A stretch of DNA of 64,000 nucleotides from Rhodococcus rhodnii (GCA_000720375.1 JOAA01000006.1:124001-188000), one strand, 5' to 3'; shown: positions 44,544 through 53,941, counted from the stretch's first letter. Notes: a model not told the origin generated them from the sequence alone. Numbers and translations are program-made.

Positions 44544-44584
44544 TTGTCGATCGTGTGCTTCGTTGTTGAAGCCACGATCGACAA
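44544..44584. promoter_or_regulatory. Long hairpin in front of the DUF4097-like gene
   Basis: Inverted repeat with 12-bp outer arms (TTGTCGATCGTG at 44544-44555, its complement at 44573-44584) and a 5-bp inner stem (GCTTC 44557-44561 with GAAGC 44568-44572), with one bulged base. It lies 12 nt upstream of the start and 67 bp past the ECF gene stop. It may terminate the ECF transcript, act as operator, or structure the leader. Confidence 0.55.
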
Positions 44585-44651
44585 GAGATCTGACATACGG
44601 CTGCTGCGGCTCGGACACGGCGCCGCGGTCGGAGTCAGTGGGGTGTCCGAA

Positions 44652-46292
44652 CTACTTCTTCGGTGTGATGGTGACGCGTATTTCCATCCGCAGCGGCGGT
44701 GTGGAGTCTGTGGTCGCCACGATCGTGCCGCTCACTGCCTTCGGGCCCGCGAGCAACCGGAAGACGAACGTCGCCGAGCCGCCCGGCGCCAGTTGTTGCT
44801 CGGCCTTGCAGGTCACCGAGCCCTTGCCGGCCGGGCAGCCGACGGTCCCCTGAGCTGCCCCGTTCAACCGCAACAACGGCGCGCTGAGCAAGTTGTTGCC
44901 TGGTCCGACCACTTTGACGTCGTCGGGTAAGGACAACGTCAGCGTCGGGGGTGGCGCGGGCGCCGAGCCGGTGTTACGGATAGTGATCGGCAGTCTGGTG
45001 GGCGGTCCGCCCGTGGACGTGGTGAACGTACTGGGCGCATCAGGCGTCAGGGCGGGCGCGCCGGCGGGCGCCCGGGTCGTGCCGGTCGGCACAGCGGCGC
45101 TCGACTGCCCCGGTGAAGACGCCCCCGGCGCTGACGGCGGTGGCGGCGGCGCGGTGCCCGTCGCGGCTGGCACGGACGAACTCGGCAACGACCCCGTTGA
45201 CCCGGGCGTTTGGCTGGTGCTGGTCGACACTGGCGGTTCGGCGACAGCCGTGGGACCGACCGTACGGTCCGGCGTATCCGTGCCCACCACCACGGCGACA
45301 ACGAGCGCCGCCGTCGAGAGAGCCGCGCCGACCAAGGGAACCACCGAGGACGAGCTGCTTGCGGCGAGTGCCACGGCGGCGCTTCCCTTGCCCCCTGCGG
45401 CCAGGTAGCCGGCCGCGCCCGCGCCAAGTACCAGGGGTGCGATGGTGCCGCGCAGTGCTCCGTTGACGTCGGCCAGCTCCGCGGCCAGGGCCCGGCACGC
45501 GACGCACTGGTCCAGGTGTACCTCGACCTGGGCGGTCTCCCGCCGGGACAGGCCGCTGCGGGTCCACGATCCCAGCTTGGCGGCAGCGGCGCGGCAACGC
45601 TCTGGCGGGTTGTGGGTGACGTGCGCCTGGAGATAGGCCTTCCGCAGGCCTTCACGAGCCCGGTACGCCGTCGCGGAGACACCGTTGGGGCTCAGGCCGA
45701 GCAGCGGCGCGACCTCGGCGGGCGTCTGGCCCTCGATCTCCGTGTGCCATAACACCGTCTGCCATCGTTCAGGCAGGCTGGCGAACGCCCTGACGATCAG
45801 CGAGCGATCCAGCTTCGTCACGGCCGTGTCGTGAAAAGGCAGTCTGGTAACCCGTTCAGCGCCCGAAATCGCCTCGACGTCGTCGGCCAGCTCGACCTTC
45901 CGGTCCCGCCGGGTCTTGTCATAGGCGGTGTGGCGCAAGGCAGTGAGCAGATACGCCCGGAACGACGAACCGGGACCGCCACCCGCGCGCAGCGCGGAAA
46001 GGACTTTGGCGAAGGCGTCCGCCACCAGGTCGTCGGCCTCGACGGGCGACTTGGCCAACTGGCGGGCGAGGTTCTGCGCAGCATGCACATGGCGCATGTA
46101 GAGCTGGGCGTAGGCCTCGATCGTGCCGCCGCGCACGGCTTCGATCAGCTCGGCGTCCGACGGCGGGCGATCGGTACTGCGCGGCGAACTCTCCGAGTCC
46201 AGGACGAGGGCACGGTCCAGATCAGCGCGCATGACCGCCGCGTCGCTGCTCCGCCACCGCTCCACGTCACCTTCGTCGGGGTACCCGATCAC
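44652..46292 (-). CDS. ECF sigma factor fused to zinc-finger anti-sigma-like, transmembrane and extracellular regions
   Basis: 546 residues from GTG 46292 (AAGGGGG six bases upstream). Residues about 45-215 are a sigma-70 ECF pair of domains: region 2 (AYAQLYMRHVHAAQNLARQLAKSPVEADDLVADAFAKVL) and region 4 (FASLPERWQTVLWHTEIEGQTPAEVAPLLGLSPNGVSATAYRAREGLRKAYL). A zinc-finger motif follows (VEVHLDQCVACRALAAEL), as in ZAS anti-sigma factors. Next are a transmembrane region (SSVVPLVGAALSTAALVVAVVVG), a Ser/Pro/Thr-rich linker and a C-terminal beta-rich extracytoplasmic domain (PITIRNTGSAPAPPPTLTLSLPDDV). Sigma, anti-sigma and surface sensor thus sit in one chain. Confidence 0.9.
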   Translation of the reverse strand: MIGYPDEGDVERWRSSDAAVMRADLDRALVLDSESSPRSTDRPPSDAELIEAVRGGTIEAYAQLYMRHVHAAQNLARQLAKSPVEADDLVADAFAKVLSALRAGGGPGSSFRAYLLTALRHTAYDKTRRDRKVELADDVEAISGAERVTRLPFHDTAVTKLDRSLIVRAFASLPERWQTVLWHTEIEGQTPAEVAPLLGLSPNGVSATAYRAREGLRKAYLQAHVTHNPPERCRAAAAKLGSWTRSGLSRRETAQVEVHLDQCVACRALAAELADVNGALRGTIAPLVLGAGAAGYLAAGGKGSAAVALAASSSSSVVPLVGAALSTAALVVAVVVGTDTPDRTVGPTAVAEPPVSTSTSQTPGSTGSLPSSSVPAATGTAPPPPPSAPGASSPGQSSAAVPTGTTRAPAGAPALTPDAPSTFTTSTGGPPTRLPITIRNTGSAPAPPPTLTLSLPDDVKVVGPGNNLLSAPLLRLNGAAQGTVGCPAGKGSVTCKAEQQLAPGGSATFVFRLLAGPKAVSGTIVATTDSTPPLRMEIRVTITPKK

Positions 46293-46381
46293 CGGCTGCC
46301 CCCTTCTCGATGCCCTGTGCGACGAAGCAGGACACTATCGGGTGACCGCCGCAGGTCGAGCCCGGCCAGTCCGGTGAACGG

Positions 46382-46897
46382 TCAAGAACGCAGCGCGAGC
46401 CGTCGTGCCCGGCGCCGTCCCAGGACCGACACCACACCCAGGATCGAGATCGCGACAAGGACGACGACCACGATGACGATCGTCGATGCCGGGCTCTCGG
46501 TCGCGACGGGTGGGGTCGGCAGGAGCGTCGAGGTGATGGCGACGGTCTTCTGGGCATGGGACGGGCGAGTGGCGGTGACCGTCACCGTCCAGTTCCCAAT
46601 CGGCAGCGGTTGTTCGCTGCGGTAGAAGGCTTGTCCTTCGGATGAAGCGATCATCCGGACCGGCCCCGCTGTCCGGCCGTCGGGAGTGACGGCGGTGTAG
46701 CTCAGCAGGACCTGGTCGGTCACCATGTGGCCGTCGTTCTGGTAGGTCACGGTGGCGTTGACGCCCTGCCCGCCGTCGCTCTGCACTTCGAGTTTGATCG
46801 GCCCGCCGTGCGCGTGGGCGGGGCCGGCGGTCAGCAACGCCGTCACCACGAACGCCGTCACCACGAATGTGGCCAGCACTGCGATCGCGCGGTTCAT
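46382..46897 (-). CDS. Secreted CopC-like protein with C-terminal membrane anchor
   Basis: 171 residues, ATG 46897 with GGAAGGA upstream. Signal peptide about 1-27 (ending AGPAHAHG). The mature N-terminus begins HGGPIKLEVQSDGGQ, a beta-sandwich like copper-resistance CopC/YcnI-type domains. A C-terminal helix (STIVIVVVVLVAISILGVVSVLG) and RRRARR tail anchor it. It lies 89 bp upstream of the ECF/anti-sigma gene on the same strand. Confidence 0.72.
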   Translation of the reverse strand: MNRAIAVLATFVVTAFVVTALLTAGPAHAHGGPIKLEVQSDGGQGVNATVTYQNDGHMVTDQVLLSYTAVTPDGRTAGPVRMIASSEGQAFYRSEQPLPIGNWTVTVTATRPSHAQKTVAITSTLLPTPPVATESPASTIVIVVVVLVAISILGVVSVLGRRRARRLALRS

Positions 46898-46917
46898 CCG
46901 CTGTCCTTCCGGTGAAA

Positions 46918-46949
46918 CAGGCGGGGCGCCCGGGCAGGCGCCCCGCCTG
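46918..46949 (-). terminator. Terminator of the ThuA/dehydrogenase gene
   Basis: 13-bp perfect stem (46918-46930 with 46937-46949) with 6-nt loop, just beyond the stop at 46955. Confidence 0.8.
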
Positions 46950-46954
46950 GCTGG

Positions 46955-49900
46955 TTACTTGACGGGCCCGGACAAGCGCTTGATCAGCGCGTCTGTGTCC
47001 CTGGTCAGGGTCTGGCGGACTTCGGCGATCGGCACCGTCTGCTGGTTGGTGACCAGCTTGCGGAACTGCTGGAGTTCCTGCACGGTCTTCACGTCGTTGC
47101 CCGCCGCTTCGGCCTTGCGCACCTTGGTCAGCTGCGTCTGCAGCTTGTTGGCACTGGCTTGGGACAGCCAGCCCACGGCGCGGAACCGGTCGACCAGGTT
47201 GCCGACGTCCCGTGTCGATGTGGTGACACCGAACGAGACGCTCTGCACGGTCTGGTTGCCTGCCTTGTCCACCGCCGTCACCGACAGCGTGTGGATGCTG
47301 AGCCCCAACTCGTACAGTGCTTGCAGCGAACCGGACGCGAACGGCTTGCCGTTCAGTGCGCCGCTCACAGACTTGATCCCGGAGGTGGGATCCACGGCCT
47401 GCCAGCTGATCCGCAGATCCTGGCTGTCGCCGTAGATCTGCCCGTCGGCCACACCCGAGACGAGGACCGTCGGCTTGGTGCCGTCGATCTTCACGGTCGC
47501 GGCCTTCTGCTGCTCCACGTTGCCCGCCCGGTCGGTGGACCGGTACGCCACCGTGTGGGTGCCGTCGCCGGTGACGTTGACCGGTTCGGTGTACGGCGTC
47601 CACGGTCCGCCGTCCAACGAGTACTGCGTCGACGCGACTCCGGCGGCCGGGTCCACTGCGGACAGTGTCACCGGGATGGCGCCGGCGTGCCAGCCGTCGT
47701 CGTTCGGCGCGGCGAACTCGGCCGTGGTCAACGGTGCCGTCGCGTCCTTGTTCACCGGCAGGGAAGCCGAGAACGTGTTGCCCGCCGCGTCGGTGACCCG
47801 GTAGGCCACGGTGTGACTGCCGTCGGCGGAGACGCTGACCGGATCGGTGTACGCCGTCCACGGTCCATTGTCGACACTGAACTCCGTCGCAACGATCCCC
47901 GAAGTGGCGTCGGCGCCTGTCACGGCAACCGAGACACTGCCGACGTACCAGCCGTTCTGACCGTCCGGCGCCGCCGGAGTGGTCACCGCAGTCGCGGTCG
48001 GCGCGGTCTTGTCCACCTTGACCGTCAAGGTCTTGGCAGTCTCGACGTTGCCCGCTTTGTCCGCGGAGCGGTAACTCACCTGGTGAGTCCCGTCAGCATC
48101 GACCACGAACGGCGTGCTGTACGGCGACCAAGCGCCACCGTCCACACTGTACTCAGTGCGGTCGACACCGCTGCCCGAGTCGGTCGCGGCCAAGGTGACC
48201 GTCACCGGACTCTTGGACCATTCCGGGCCTGCCGGATCGGTCGTCGCCACGGTGACCGGCGCCTCCGAGTCGGCGGGCTGGCCCCACGAGCCACGGAAGT
48301 AGTCGAACTTGACCGTCTTCGACGCCGTCTGGTTGGTGCCCAGGCTGAACAACCCGACCTTGCCCGAGGCCACGGCGGCGTTGCTCACCGTCTGCCCCAG
48401 CTCGGTCCATGTCATCCCGTCCGCGGAGTACGACCCGCGATACGTGTTGCCCTGCTTGGCCAACCGCAGCCACCAGACACCCTGGGTGAGGCCGGTGACC
48501 GAAGGCTGCGGGTCCTGGATGGCGTCGCCGACCTCGCTGCGCAGCTCGATCCTGCGTGCGACCGGCGAACCGGCCACGTTGTCGGCCACGTAGTCGAGTT
48601 TGACGTAGTTGGCGTCATCCAGGTACGCGATCAACCCAGCCTGCTGGTACTGCTCGTCGAGCGCACTCGCGTCCACTTTGGTCTCCACGGTCCAGTCACC
48701 GCTTGGCGGTGTCTGCAGCGTGAAGTTCTTCGGCCCGGTGTTGCCCGTGCCGTAGATGTCGCCCGTGGTGGTGTCCATTTCCAGGTTGCCGCCGGTCACC
48801 CGTATGGCGGCCGGGTCAGGACGGACAACCGTGCCCCACCGGCAGGTGTCCAGCGCGGTGCCGGTGAACTCGTCGTTCGGGTCAGGCGCGCTCGCGGTGT
48901 CGTCCGGGACGATCTGGAACCAGTCGAACGCCGCGTCGATCACCGGGCGGTTGCCGGTGCTGGCGAAGGAGGCCAGACCGATACGCGGGTTGGGGATCCC
49001 GGCGATCAGCTTGTCCGTCTGCGGCATCGCCGTCCACGACAGGCCATCCGCCGAGTAGGACGCGGTCACGTGCGTCCCGTCGCTGGACAGCCGGACGTAG
49101 GCGGTGTCCGGGAACGCCGCACCGAGGTTGGCCGTGTTGGATTCGGCGACTTCGTTCGGCACGCCCTTGTCCTCCCGGATGAACTGGAAGACCCGGGCAT
49201 TGGCGTCCGCGGTGCCCCGCGCCTGGAACATCATCTTGGCGTAGTTGTCGTCGTCGCCGTACAGCACCAGACCTGCTTGCTGATAGGCGTCACGAGCGGC
49301 CATGGTCACCTTCGTGGTGGCCTGCCACGCCCCGGACGGCATCGGCTGCGCGACGATGTTCGGGACCGGTGTGGAGTTGTCACTGCCGTAGATGTCCGCC
49401 GCGGCAGTCGGGATGTGCAGGCTGCCACCGGAAACCGACAGGTCCTGGTTCTCCCGGATGACTGTCCACTTCGTCCGCGACAACGTTCCGTCGAAGGCGT
49501 CCGATCGGCCGGACAGGCACGTCGTGGTCGGACTGTCCACAATGATCGGAACGTTCGCCGACCTGGCCGCGCCCTTGGCATCGGTCACCGTGACCTTGGC
49601 CTCGTAGGCGCCTGGCACCTGGTAGGTGTAGCCCGCGTTCGGCGTTGTCGGCTGTGGCGCACCCGCCACGCCGAAGTCCCACTTGTAGGTCAGCGGGTCG
49701 TCGCCCTCGGGATCGGTCGCGTTGCTCTGGAAGTTCACCGTCAGCGGCGCGGTGCCGCGGGTCGGTGTCGCGGTCAAAGCCACGTTCGGCCGCTGGTTCT
49801 CCGTCACACCGCGACCGACGAAGTCGACCCAGTTGACGTTGAACAGCGAGGCGTCGGTGCTGCTGCCGACCGGCCTGCGGGCGATGAAGTACAGCGGCCC

Positions 49901-52900
49901 GCTGGTGGTGGGCGGGTTGGACAGCGTCAACGTGGCATCGGTGTAGGTCTGCCAGCCGCCCGTCGCGGGCACCGTGGCGGTGCCGACGATCGGGCCGTCG
50001 AGCGCCCCGGAGCGGACCTCGATGAGGCCACCCGCGGCGGCCGAGGCCACCCGGAACCGCAACGCGTCCACATTGGTCAGGTTCGCCGGATCGAACGACC
50101 ACCAGTCGTCGGGCTCGACGAACCCGATGTTGCGGAAGCCGCCCTGCGGATCGGACGCGGTCTCCACCTGCACGCCGGGGTCACCGGAGCTGGTGCTGCC
50201 GGGCACCCGGCCGGTCGCGCTGAAGAACTCGGCCTGCTTGTGTTTGGGCTGCAGCAACGCTTCCGCCCGGCCGGTCAACGGCGCCGAGCCGCCCGCACCG
50301 CCCTTGTCGGTGTAGGTGGCTTCCAGCACGGCGAAAACGTTGTCGCTGTCGCTGTGCCCGGACGACAGGGTCGTCTGGACCGCTCCCCCGCACCCGCTGT
50401 ACTGGTCGAGCGGATGGCCGTGGGAGTCGTGTCCCAGGATGGACTGCAGCCGCACGTCGTCGCAGTTGATCGTGCCGTCTTCCGGATCGGTGATCGTGAT
50501 GCCGAACCGCACCTGGTCACCCCAGTCGAAGACGCCGCCGTTGGGTGGCAGGTTCAGCGTCACCGTCGGCGCGCTGTTGCCCACGGTGATGGGGACGTTC
50601 GCGGTGGCGGTCCGCCCGTCCTCGTCGCTCACGGTAAGAGTCGCGCTGAAGTTGCCGTTCTGCGTGTAGGTGACCGACGGGTTGGCTTCGGTGGAATCGG
50701 TGGTGCCGTTGCCATCGAAGTCCCACGCGTAGGTGATCGGCGTGCCGTCGGGATCACGTGAACCGGCGCTGGAGAAACGCACGGCCAGCGGCGCCGGTCC
50801 TGACGTACGGTCGGCCGCGGCCTTGGCGATGGGTGCTCGGTTTCCTTGCACGTAGTCGATTCGGTAGATACCGGAGTCGGTGTTGTCGCCACCGAACCCC
50901 GATCCCCACTCGACCAGGTACAGCGCGCCGTCCGGGCCGAACTTGATGTCCATCGGCTTCTTGAAGCCCATGGTGGCGAAGATGCGGTTGATGTCGGTGA
51001 GCTTGCTGCCGTCCTCGTTGAGCTGGAACGAGAACAGGGTGCTCTGGTTCCACTCGCCGAAGATCGCCTTGCCGTCCCAGTACGCGGGCCACTTCCGGTC
51101 GGAAGCCAGCGCCGGGTCGTAGCGGTAGGCCGGTCCGGCCATGGGCCCGCCACCGCCGCCCAGTTCGGGGAATGCCGGGTCGGCGGCGTAGTGGTAGTAG
51201 ACCGTCGCGGCAATCGACGGCGGCAGGTTGGCCAGACCGGTGTTGTTGGGTGAGTTGTTCACCGGTTTCGCGCAGTCGAACGCCGCACCGGCCGTGCTGG
51301 TGGCGAAGTCGTAGTCGTTGTACGGCTTGTTGTTGCCGACGCAGTACGGCCAGCCGTAGTTGCCGGGCTGGTTGAGGATGTCCCATTCGACGGTGTTCTC
51401 CGGACCGCGAGTGGGGCTCGGGTTACCCGCGTCTGGCCCGTAGTTGGCCACCAGAAGCTTGTGTGTCTTGGGATCCAGTCCGATACGGAACGGATTGCGC
51501 ATGCCCATCGCGTAGATCTCGGCTCGCGTGTTGGCCGTACCGGGCGGGAACAGGTTGCCCTCAGGGATGGTGTACGAGCCGTCTGACTGCGGCCGGATAC
51601 GCAACACCTTGCCGCGCAAGTCGTTGGTGTTGCCCGAGGTGCCTTGGGCATCCCATGCCGAGCGGCCGGGCCGTTCGTCGATCGGGGTGTAGCCGTCGGA
51701 CGCGAACGGGTTGGTGTTGTCGCCATTGGCCAGCCACAGGTCGCCGGTCTGCTTGTCGAACACCATGCCGCCGCCGTGATGGCAGCATTCCGCGCGCTGC
51801 ACGGGGACTTCGAGCACGCTCTTCTCGCTGGCCATGTCCAACGTGCTGTCGGAGTTCACGGTGAACCGCGACAACCGGTCGACATCCTTGCCGATGGGCG
51901 AGTAGTAGAGGTAGATCCAGTTGTTCGTGGCGAACCCGGGGTCCAGCGCCACACCGAGCAGGCCGCTCTCGTTGGCGGTGAACACGTTGAGGTGCGCCGA
52001 AGTGACCACGCCGCCGGTCGGCCGGATGACCTTCACGTCACCGAGCCGGTCGATGTAGAACACGCGCCCGTCGGGTGCGACGTCCAGCATCATCGGGTTG
52101 GACGTGTTGTCGTCAAGCGTGACCTTCTCGAAGCTCTTGTCCTGCGAGGCGGAGCAGTCGCCGGGCACGACGCCCGCGGCGGTCTGGATGCCGCCGAGCA
52201 GCAGGTGCAGGAAGTTCGGCTCGGTGTAGCTGTCCTTGGTGTGCCCGAGGCCGGTGTACCAGGAGCGGCCGCCGTCGTAGTCCTGACACCAGGTGATCGG
52301 ATGGTCGGTGCCCATCGTGCCGCCGGTGTAGGACTTCTCGTCCAATGAGGCCAGCACGTGCACGTTGGGACGAGGGTTCGTCTGGTAGTCGTACCACTCG
52401 TCGGCCCGTGACCACAGGGTCGGCAGGCCCTGGGTGGACGGGTGCGCGGGGTCCTCGACCTTGACAGTCGCCTGCTGCGGCACGGGATGCTGCTTGAAGT
52501 ACGCGCCAACCAGCGAGCCGTACCAGGCCCAGCCGTATTCGGTGTCGGCGGCGGCGTGCACGCCCGCGTAGCCGCCACCCGCGCGCACGTAACGTTCGAA
52601 CGCTGCCTGCTGGGTGTCGTCCAGGACGTCACCGGTGGTGGACATGAAGACGACCACCTGATAGCGGGCCAGGTTCACGTCGGTGAAGGCGGCCGCGTCC
52701 TCGGTCGCGTCGACCGTGAAGTTGTGCTCCTGGCCGAGTTTCTGGATCGCGGCGATGCCATCCGGGATGGTGTCGTGCCGGAAACCGACGGTCTTGGAGA
52801 ACACAAGCGCCCGGAACGACGGATCGTCCTCGGGCGCTGCGGTGGCGCCAGCTGTCGCCACGGATAAGCCTGTCACAAGCACGGCCGCGACAGACAGCAC

Positions 52901-52936
52901 ACGTCTGCCCGCGGATCTCAGGCTTCTGCGGATCAT
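46955..52936 (-). CDS. Secreted multidomain ThuA/glucose dehydrogenase/PKD/DUF1349/OmpL47-like protein
   Basis: 1993 residues from ATG 52936 (GGGAGAG upstream; signal peptide ending ATAGATAAPED). Order by motif: ThuA-like trehalose-utilisation fold (FRALVFSKTVGFRHDTIPDGI ... GGYAGVHAAADTEYGW). A PQQ/sorbosone-type glucose dehydrogenase beta-propeller follows (VTLDDNTSNPMMLDVAPDGRVFYIDRLGDVKVI ... LYLVEWGSGFGGDNTDSGIYRIDY). PKD repeats come next (AVRFSSAGSRDPDGTPITYAWDFDGNG). Then a carbohydrate-binding-like module, a second PKD, and two DUF1349-like LamG domains (WTVIRENQDLSVSGGSLHIP and WTVETKVDASAL). Several OmpL47-type repeats (YSVDGGAWSPYSTPFVV, FSVDNGPWTAYTDPVSV, YSLDGGPWTPYTEPVNV) and a helical tail complete it. 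Such proteins act on external sugars in actinomycetes; the substrate is not readable. Confidence 0.9.
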   Translation of the reverse strand: MIRRSLRSAGRRVLSVAAVLVTGLSVATAGATAAPEDDPSFRALVFSKTVGFRHDTIPDGIAAIQKLGQEHNFTVDATEDAAAFTDVNLARYQVVVFMSTTGDVLDDTQQAAFERYVRAGGGYAGVHAAADTEYGWAWYGSLVGAYFKQHPVPQQATVKVEDPAHPSTQGLPTLWSRADEWYDYQTNPRPNVHVLASLDEKSYTGGTMGTDHPITWCQDYDGGRSWYTGLGHTKDSYTEPNFLHLLLGGIQTAAGVVPGDCSASQDKSFEKVTLDDNTSNPMMLDVAPDGRVFYIDRLGDVKVIRPTGGVVTSAHLNVFTANESGLLGVALDPGFATNNWIYLYYSPIGKDVDRLSRFTVNSDSTLDMASEKSVLEVPVQRAECCHHGGGMVFDKQTGDLWLANGDNTNPFASDGYTPIDERPGRSAWDAQGTSGNTNDLRGKVLRIRPQSDGSYTIPEGNLFPPGTANTRAEIYAMGMRNPFRIGLDPKTHKLLVANYGPDAGNPSPTRGPENTVEWDILNQPGNYGWPYCVGNNKPYNDYDFATSTAGAAFDCAKPVNNSPNNTGLANLPPSIAATVYYHYAADPAFPELGGGGGPMAGPAYRYDPALASDRKWPAYWDGKAIFGEWNQSTLFSFQLNEDGSKLTDINRIFATMGFKKPMDIKFGPDGALYLVEWGSGFGGDNTDSGIYRIDYVQGNRAPIAKAAADRTSGPAPLAVRFSSAGSRDPDGTPITYAWDFDGNGTTDSTEANPSVTYTQNGNFSATLTVSDEDGRTATANVPITVGNSAPTVTLNLPPNGGVFDWGDQVRFGITITDPEDGTINCDDVRLQSILGHDSHGHPLDQYSGCGGAVQTTLSSGHSDSDNVFAVLEATYTDKGGAGGSAPLTGRAEALLQPKHKQAEFFSATGRVPGSTSSGDPGVQVETASDPQGGFRNIGFVEPDDWWSFDPANLTNVDALRFRVASAAAGGLIEVRSGALDGPIVGTATVPATGGWQTYTDATLTLSNPPTTSGPLYFIARRPVGSSTDASLFNVNWVDFVGRGVTENQRPNVALTATPTRGTAPLTVNFQSNATDPEGDDPLTYKWDFGVAGAPQPTTPNAGYTYQVPGAYEAKVTVTDAKGAARSANVPIIVDSPTTTCLSGRSDAFDGTLSRTKWTVIRENQDLSVSGGSLHIPTAAADIYGSDNSTPVPNIVAQPMPSGAWQATTKVTMAARDAYQQAGLVLYGDDDNYAKMMFQARGTADANARVFQFIREDKGVPNEVAESNTANLGAAFPDTAYVRLSSDGTHVTASYSADGLSWTAMPQTDKLIAGIPNPRIGLASFASTGNRPVIDAAFDWFQIVPDDTASAPDPNDEFTGTALDTCRWGTVVRPDPAAIRVTGGNLEMDTTTGDIYGTGNTGPKNFTLQTPPSGDWTVETKVDASALDEQYQQAGLIAYLDDANYVKLDYVADNVAGSPVARRIELRSEVGDAIQDPQPSVTGLTQGVWWLRLAKQGNTYRGSYSADGMTWTELGQTVSNAAVASGKVGLFSLGTNQTASKTVKFDYFRGSWGQPADSEAPVTVATTDPAGPEWSKSPVTVTLAATDSGSGVDRTEYSVDGGAWSPYSTPFVVDADGTHQVSYRSADKAGNVETAKTLTVKVDKTAPTATAVTTPAAPDGQNGWYVGSVSVAVTGADATSGIVATEFSVDNGPWTAYTDPVSVSADGSHTVAYRVTDAAGNTFSASLPVNKDATAPLTTAEFAAPNDDGWHAGAIPVTLSAVDPAAGVASTQYSLDGGPWTPYTEPVNVTGDGTHTVAYRSTDRAGNVEQQKAATVKIDGTKPTVLVSGVADGQIYGDSQDLRISWQAVDPTSGIKSVSGALNGKPFASGSLQALYELGLSIHTLSVTAVDKAGNQTVQSVSFGVTTSTRDVGNLVDRFRAVGWLSQASANKLQTQLTKVRKAEAAGNDVKTVQELQQFRKLVTNQQTVPIAEVRQTLTRDTDALIKRLSGPVK

Positions 52937-53050
52937 CAACTCTCCCAACAGGGATCGGGGGTAACCACGTTGTTGGCCCCGAAGCCGCGGACTGTCCCCT
53001 TTCGCTTCCGCGTCCGGACGGCCGGCCTCTATTTGTCCAATGCCTGAACC

Positions 53051-53079
53051 AATTAACGACACGGCGGTGACCGCGTCAA
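53051..53079 (-). promoter_or_regulatory. Candidate promoter of the ThuA/dehydrogenase gene
   Basis: Minus-strand TTGACG (53079-53074), 17-bp spacer, TTAATT (53056-53051). The -35 is near consensus and the -10 weak. Transcription would start near 53044, giving a leader of about 108 nt. Confidence 0.5.
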
Positions 53080-53107
53080 GAGGCCCGGCCCAGATTCGTC
53101 CACCCGG

Positions 53108-53130
53108 CGAACGAATCGGCCATTCGTTCG
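53108..53130. promoter_or_regulatory. Perfect dyad, operator or terminator
   Basis: CGAACGAAT-N5-ATTCGTTCG, 9-bp perfect arms, located just upstream of the candidate promoter and 113 bp beyond the stop of the 53243 gene. AT content of the arms favours an operator for a sugar-responsive regulator; a terminator for the upstream gene is the alternative. Confidence 0.5.
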
Positions 53131-53242
53131 TCGACTGAACTAAATGCCGGTGTTGACTTGGAGTTCGACGCGGTGCCGGAGGTGACCGCCGGGACGTGTC
53201 CGCGCGATGTGCACGGCCTCGGCGACAAGCGGGTGCAGTTCC

Positions 53243-53683
53243 TCAGGATGGCGGGACGGGAGCTGGGGCGGGCAGGCACCGGCGAACGTCGGTGTCCTCG
53301 TTGGCCACGAACTCACGCAACGCGGCCCGCTCCCAGCGGGCCTGGAGGTCGTCGACCACCTCCAGCGTCGCCCAGTACCAAGCCCGCGCCGCCCCGGCAC
53401 GCTCCTGATTGGTCCCGGTGAGCAGAACTTCAAGGAACGCTGCCTGCGTGCGCCAGGCCCCGAACGCCGCCCTCAGCGGCTCGACGAACTGCCGGTTGAA
53501 ACTCGGATCCGGGTCGTAGACCGCCGCACGCACCAGAGCGCCGAAGAACGGCCCGGGCAGGTCAGCGAGATAGGCGGAGTCGAGGTAACCCAGGGCTTTC
53601 CCCCGGGCGACCCGTTGGTCCGGCTCGCTTGCAGCCGTCCGGTCGGGAATGTACACGCGGACCAACTCGATCAGCTCTGACAT
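53243..53683 (-). CDS. Hypothetical helical protein
   Basis: About 146 residues from ATG 53683 (MSELIELVRVYIPD; an ATG at 53734 is an alternative). All-alpha with Ala/Leu-rich repeats (GYLDSAYLADLPGPFFGALVRAAVYDPD, QAAFLEVLLTGTNQERAGAARAWYW, LREFVANEDTDVRRCL), reminiscent of small HEAT-like proteins. No catalytic motif; function unknown. Confidence 0.65.
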   Translation of the reverse strand: MSELIELVRVYIPDRTAASEPDQRVARGKALGYLDSAYLADLPGPFFGALVRAAVYDPDPSFNRQFVEPLRAAFGAWRTQAAFLEVLLTGTNQERAGAARAWYWATLEVVDDLQARWERAALREFVANEDTDVRRCLPAPAPVPPS

Positions 53684-53941
53684 GCAGAGCTGAACCTTGT
53701 CATTTCCGGCGTCGACGGGATCCGGCAACGGCATCAACAGAGGCGGGTGGCCGCGGCTCGCCCCGGCCACCCCCCGCCGTTCGACTCGTCCTATCCCACG
53801 CCGGTACCGACTGGCGTCCATGGGCGTAGCGTGAACAACGACCCACCAGGGTCGGCATCGATCCCCCATTCCGGTTCTCGACCAAGCGAAATGGGAAACC
53901 CTGACTCCAGCCGTTTCCACCTGCGTGAGGAGGTAGTTCCC

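Larger units (their letters stand above)
52937..53242 (-). other. Intergenic region upstream of the ThuA/dehydrogenase gene
   Basis: 306 bp with no gene that I can support. It holds a candidate promoter (53051-53079), a perfect dyad (53108-53130) and an untranslated leader of about 100 bp ending with the GGGAGAG of the gene at 52936. Nothing else was identified. Confidence 0.6.

Noticed and set aside
47159..50761. Long plus-strand frame within the ThuA/dehydrogenase gene
   Set aside because: Shadow frame; the minus strand carries all recognisable domains.
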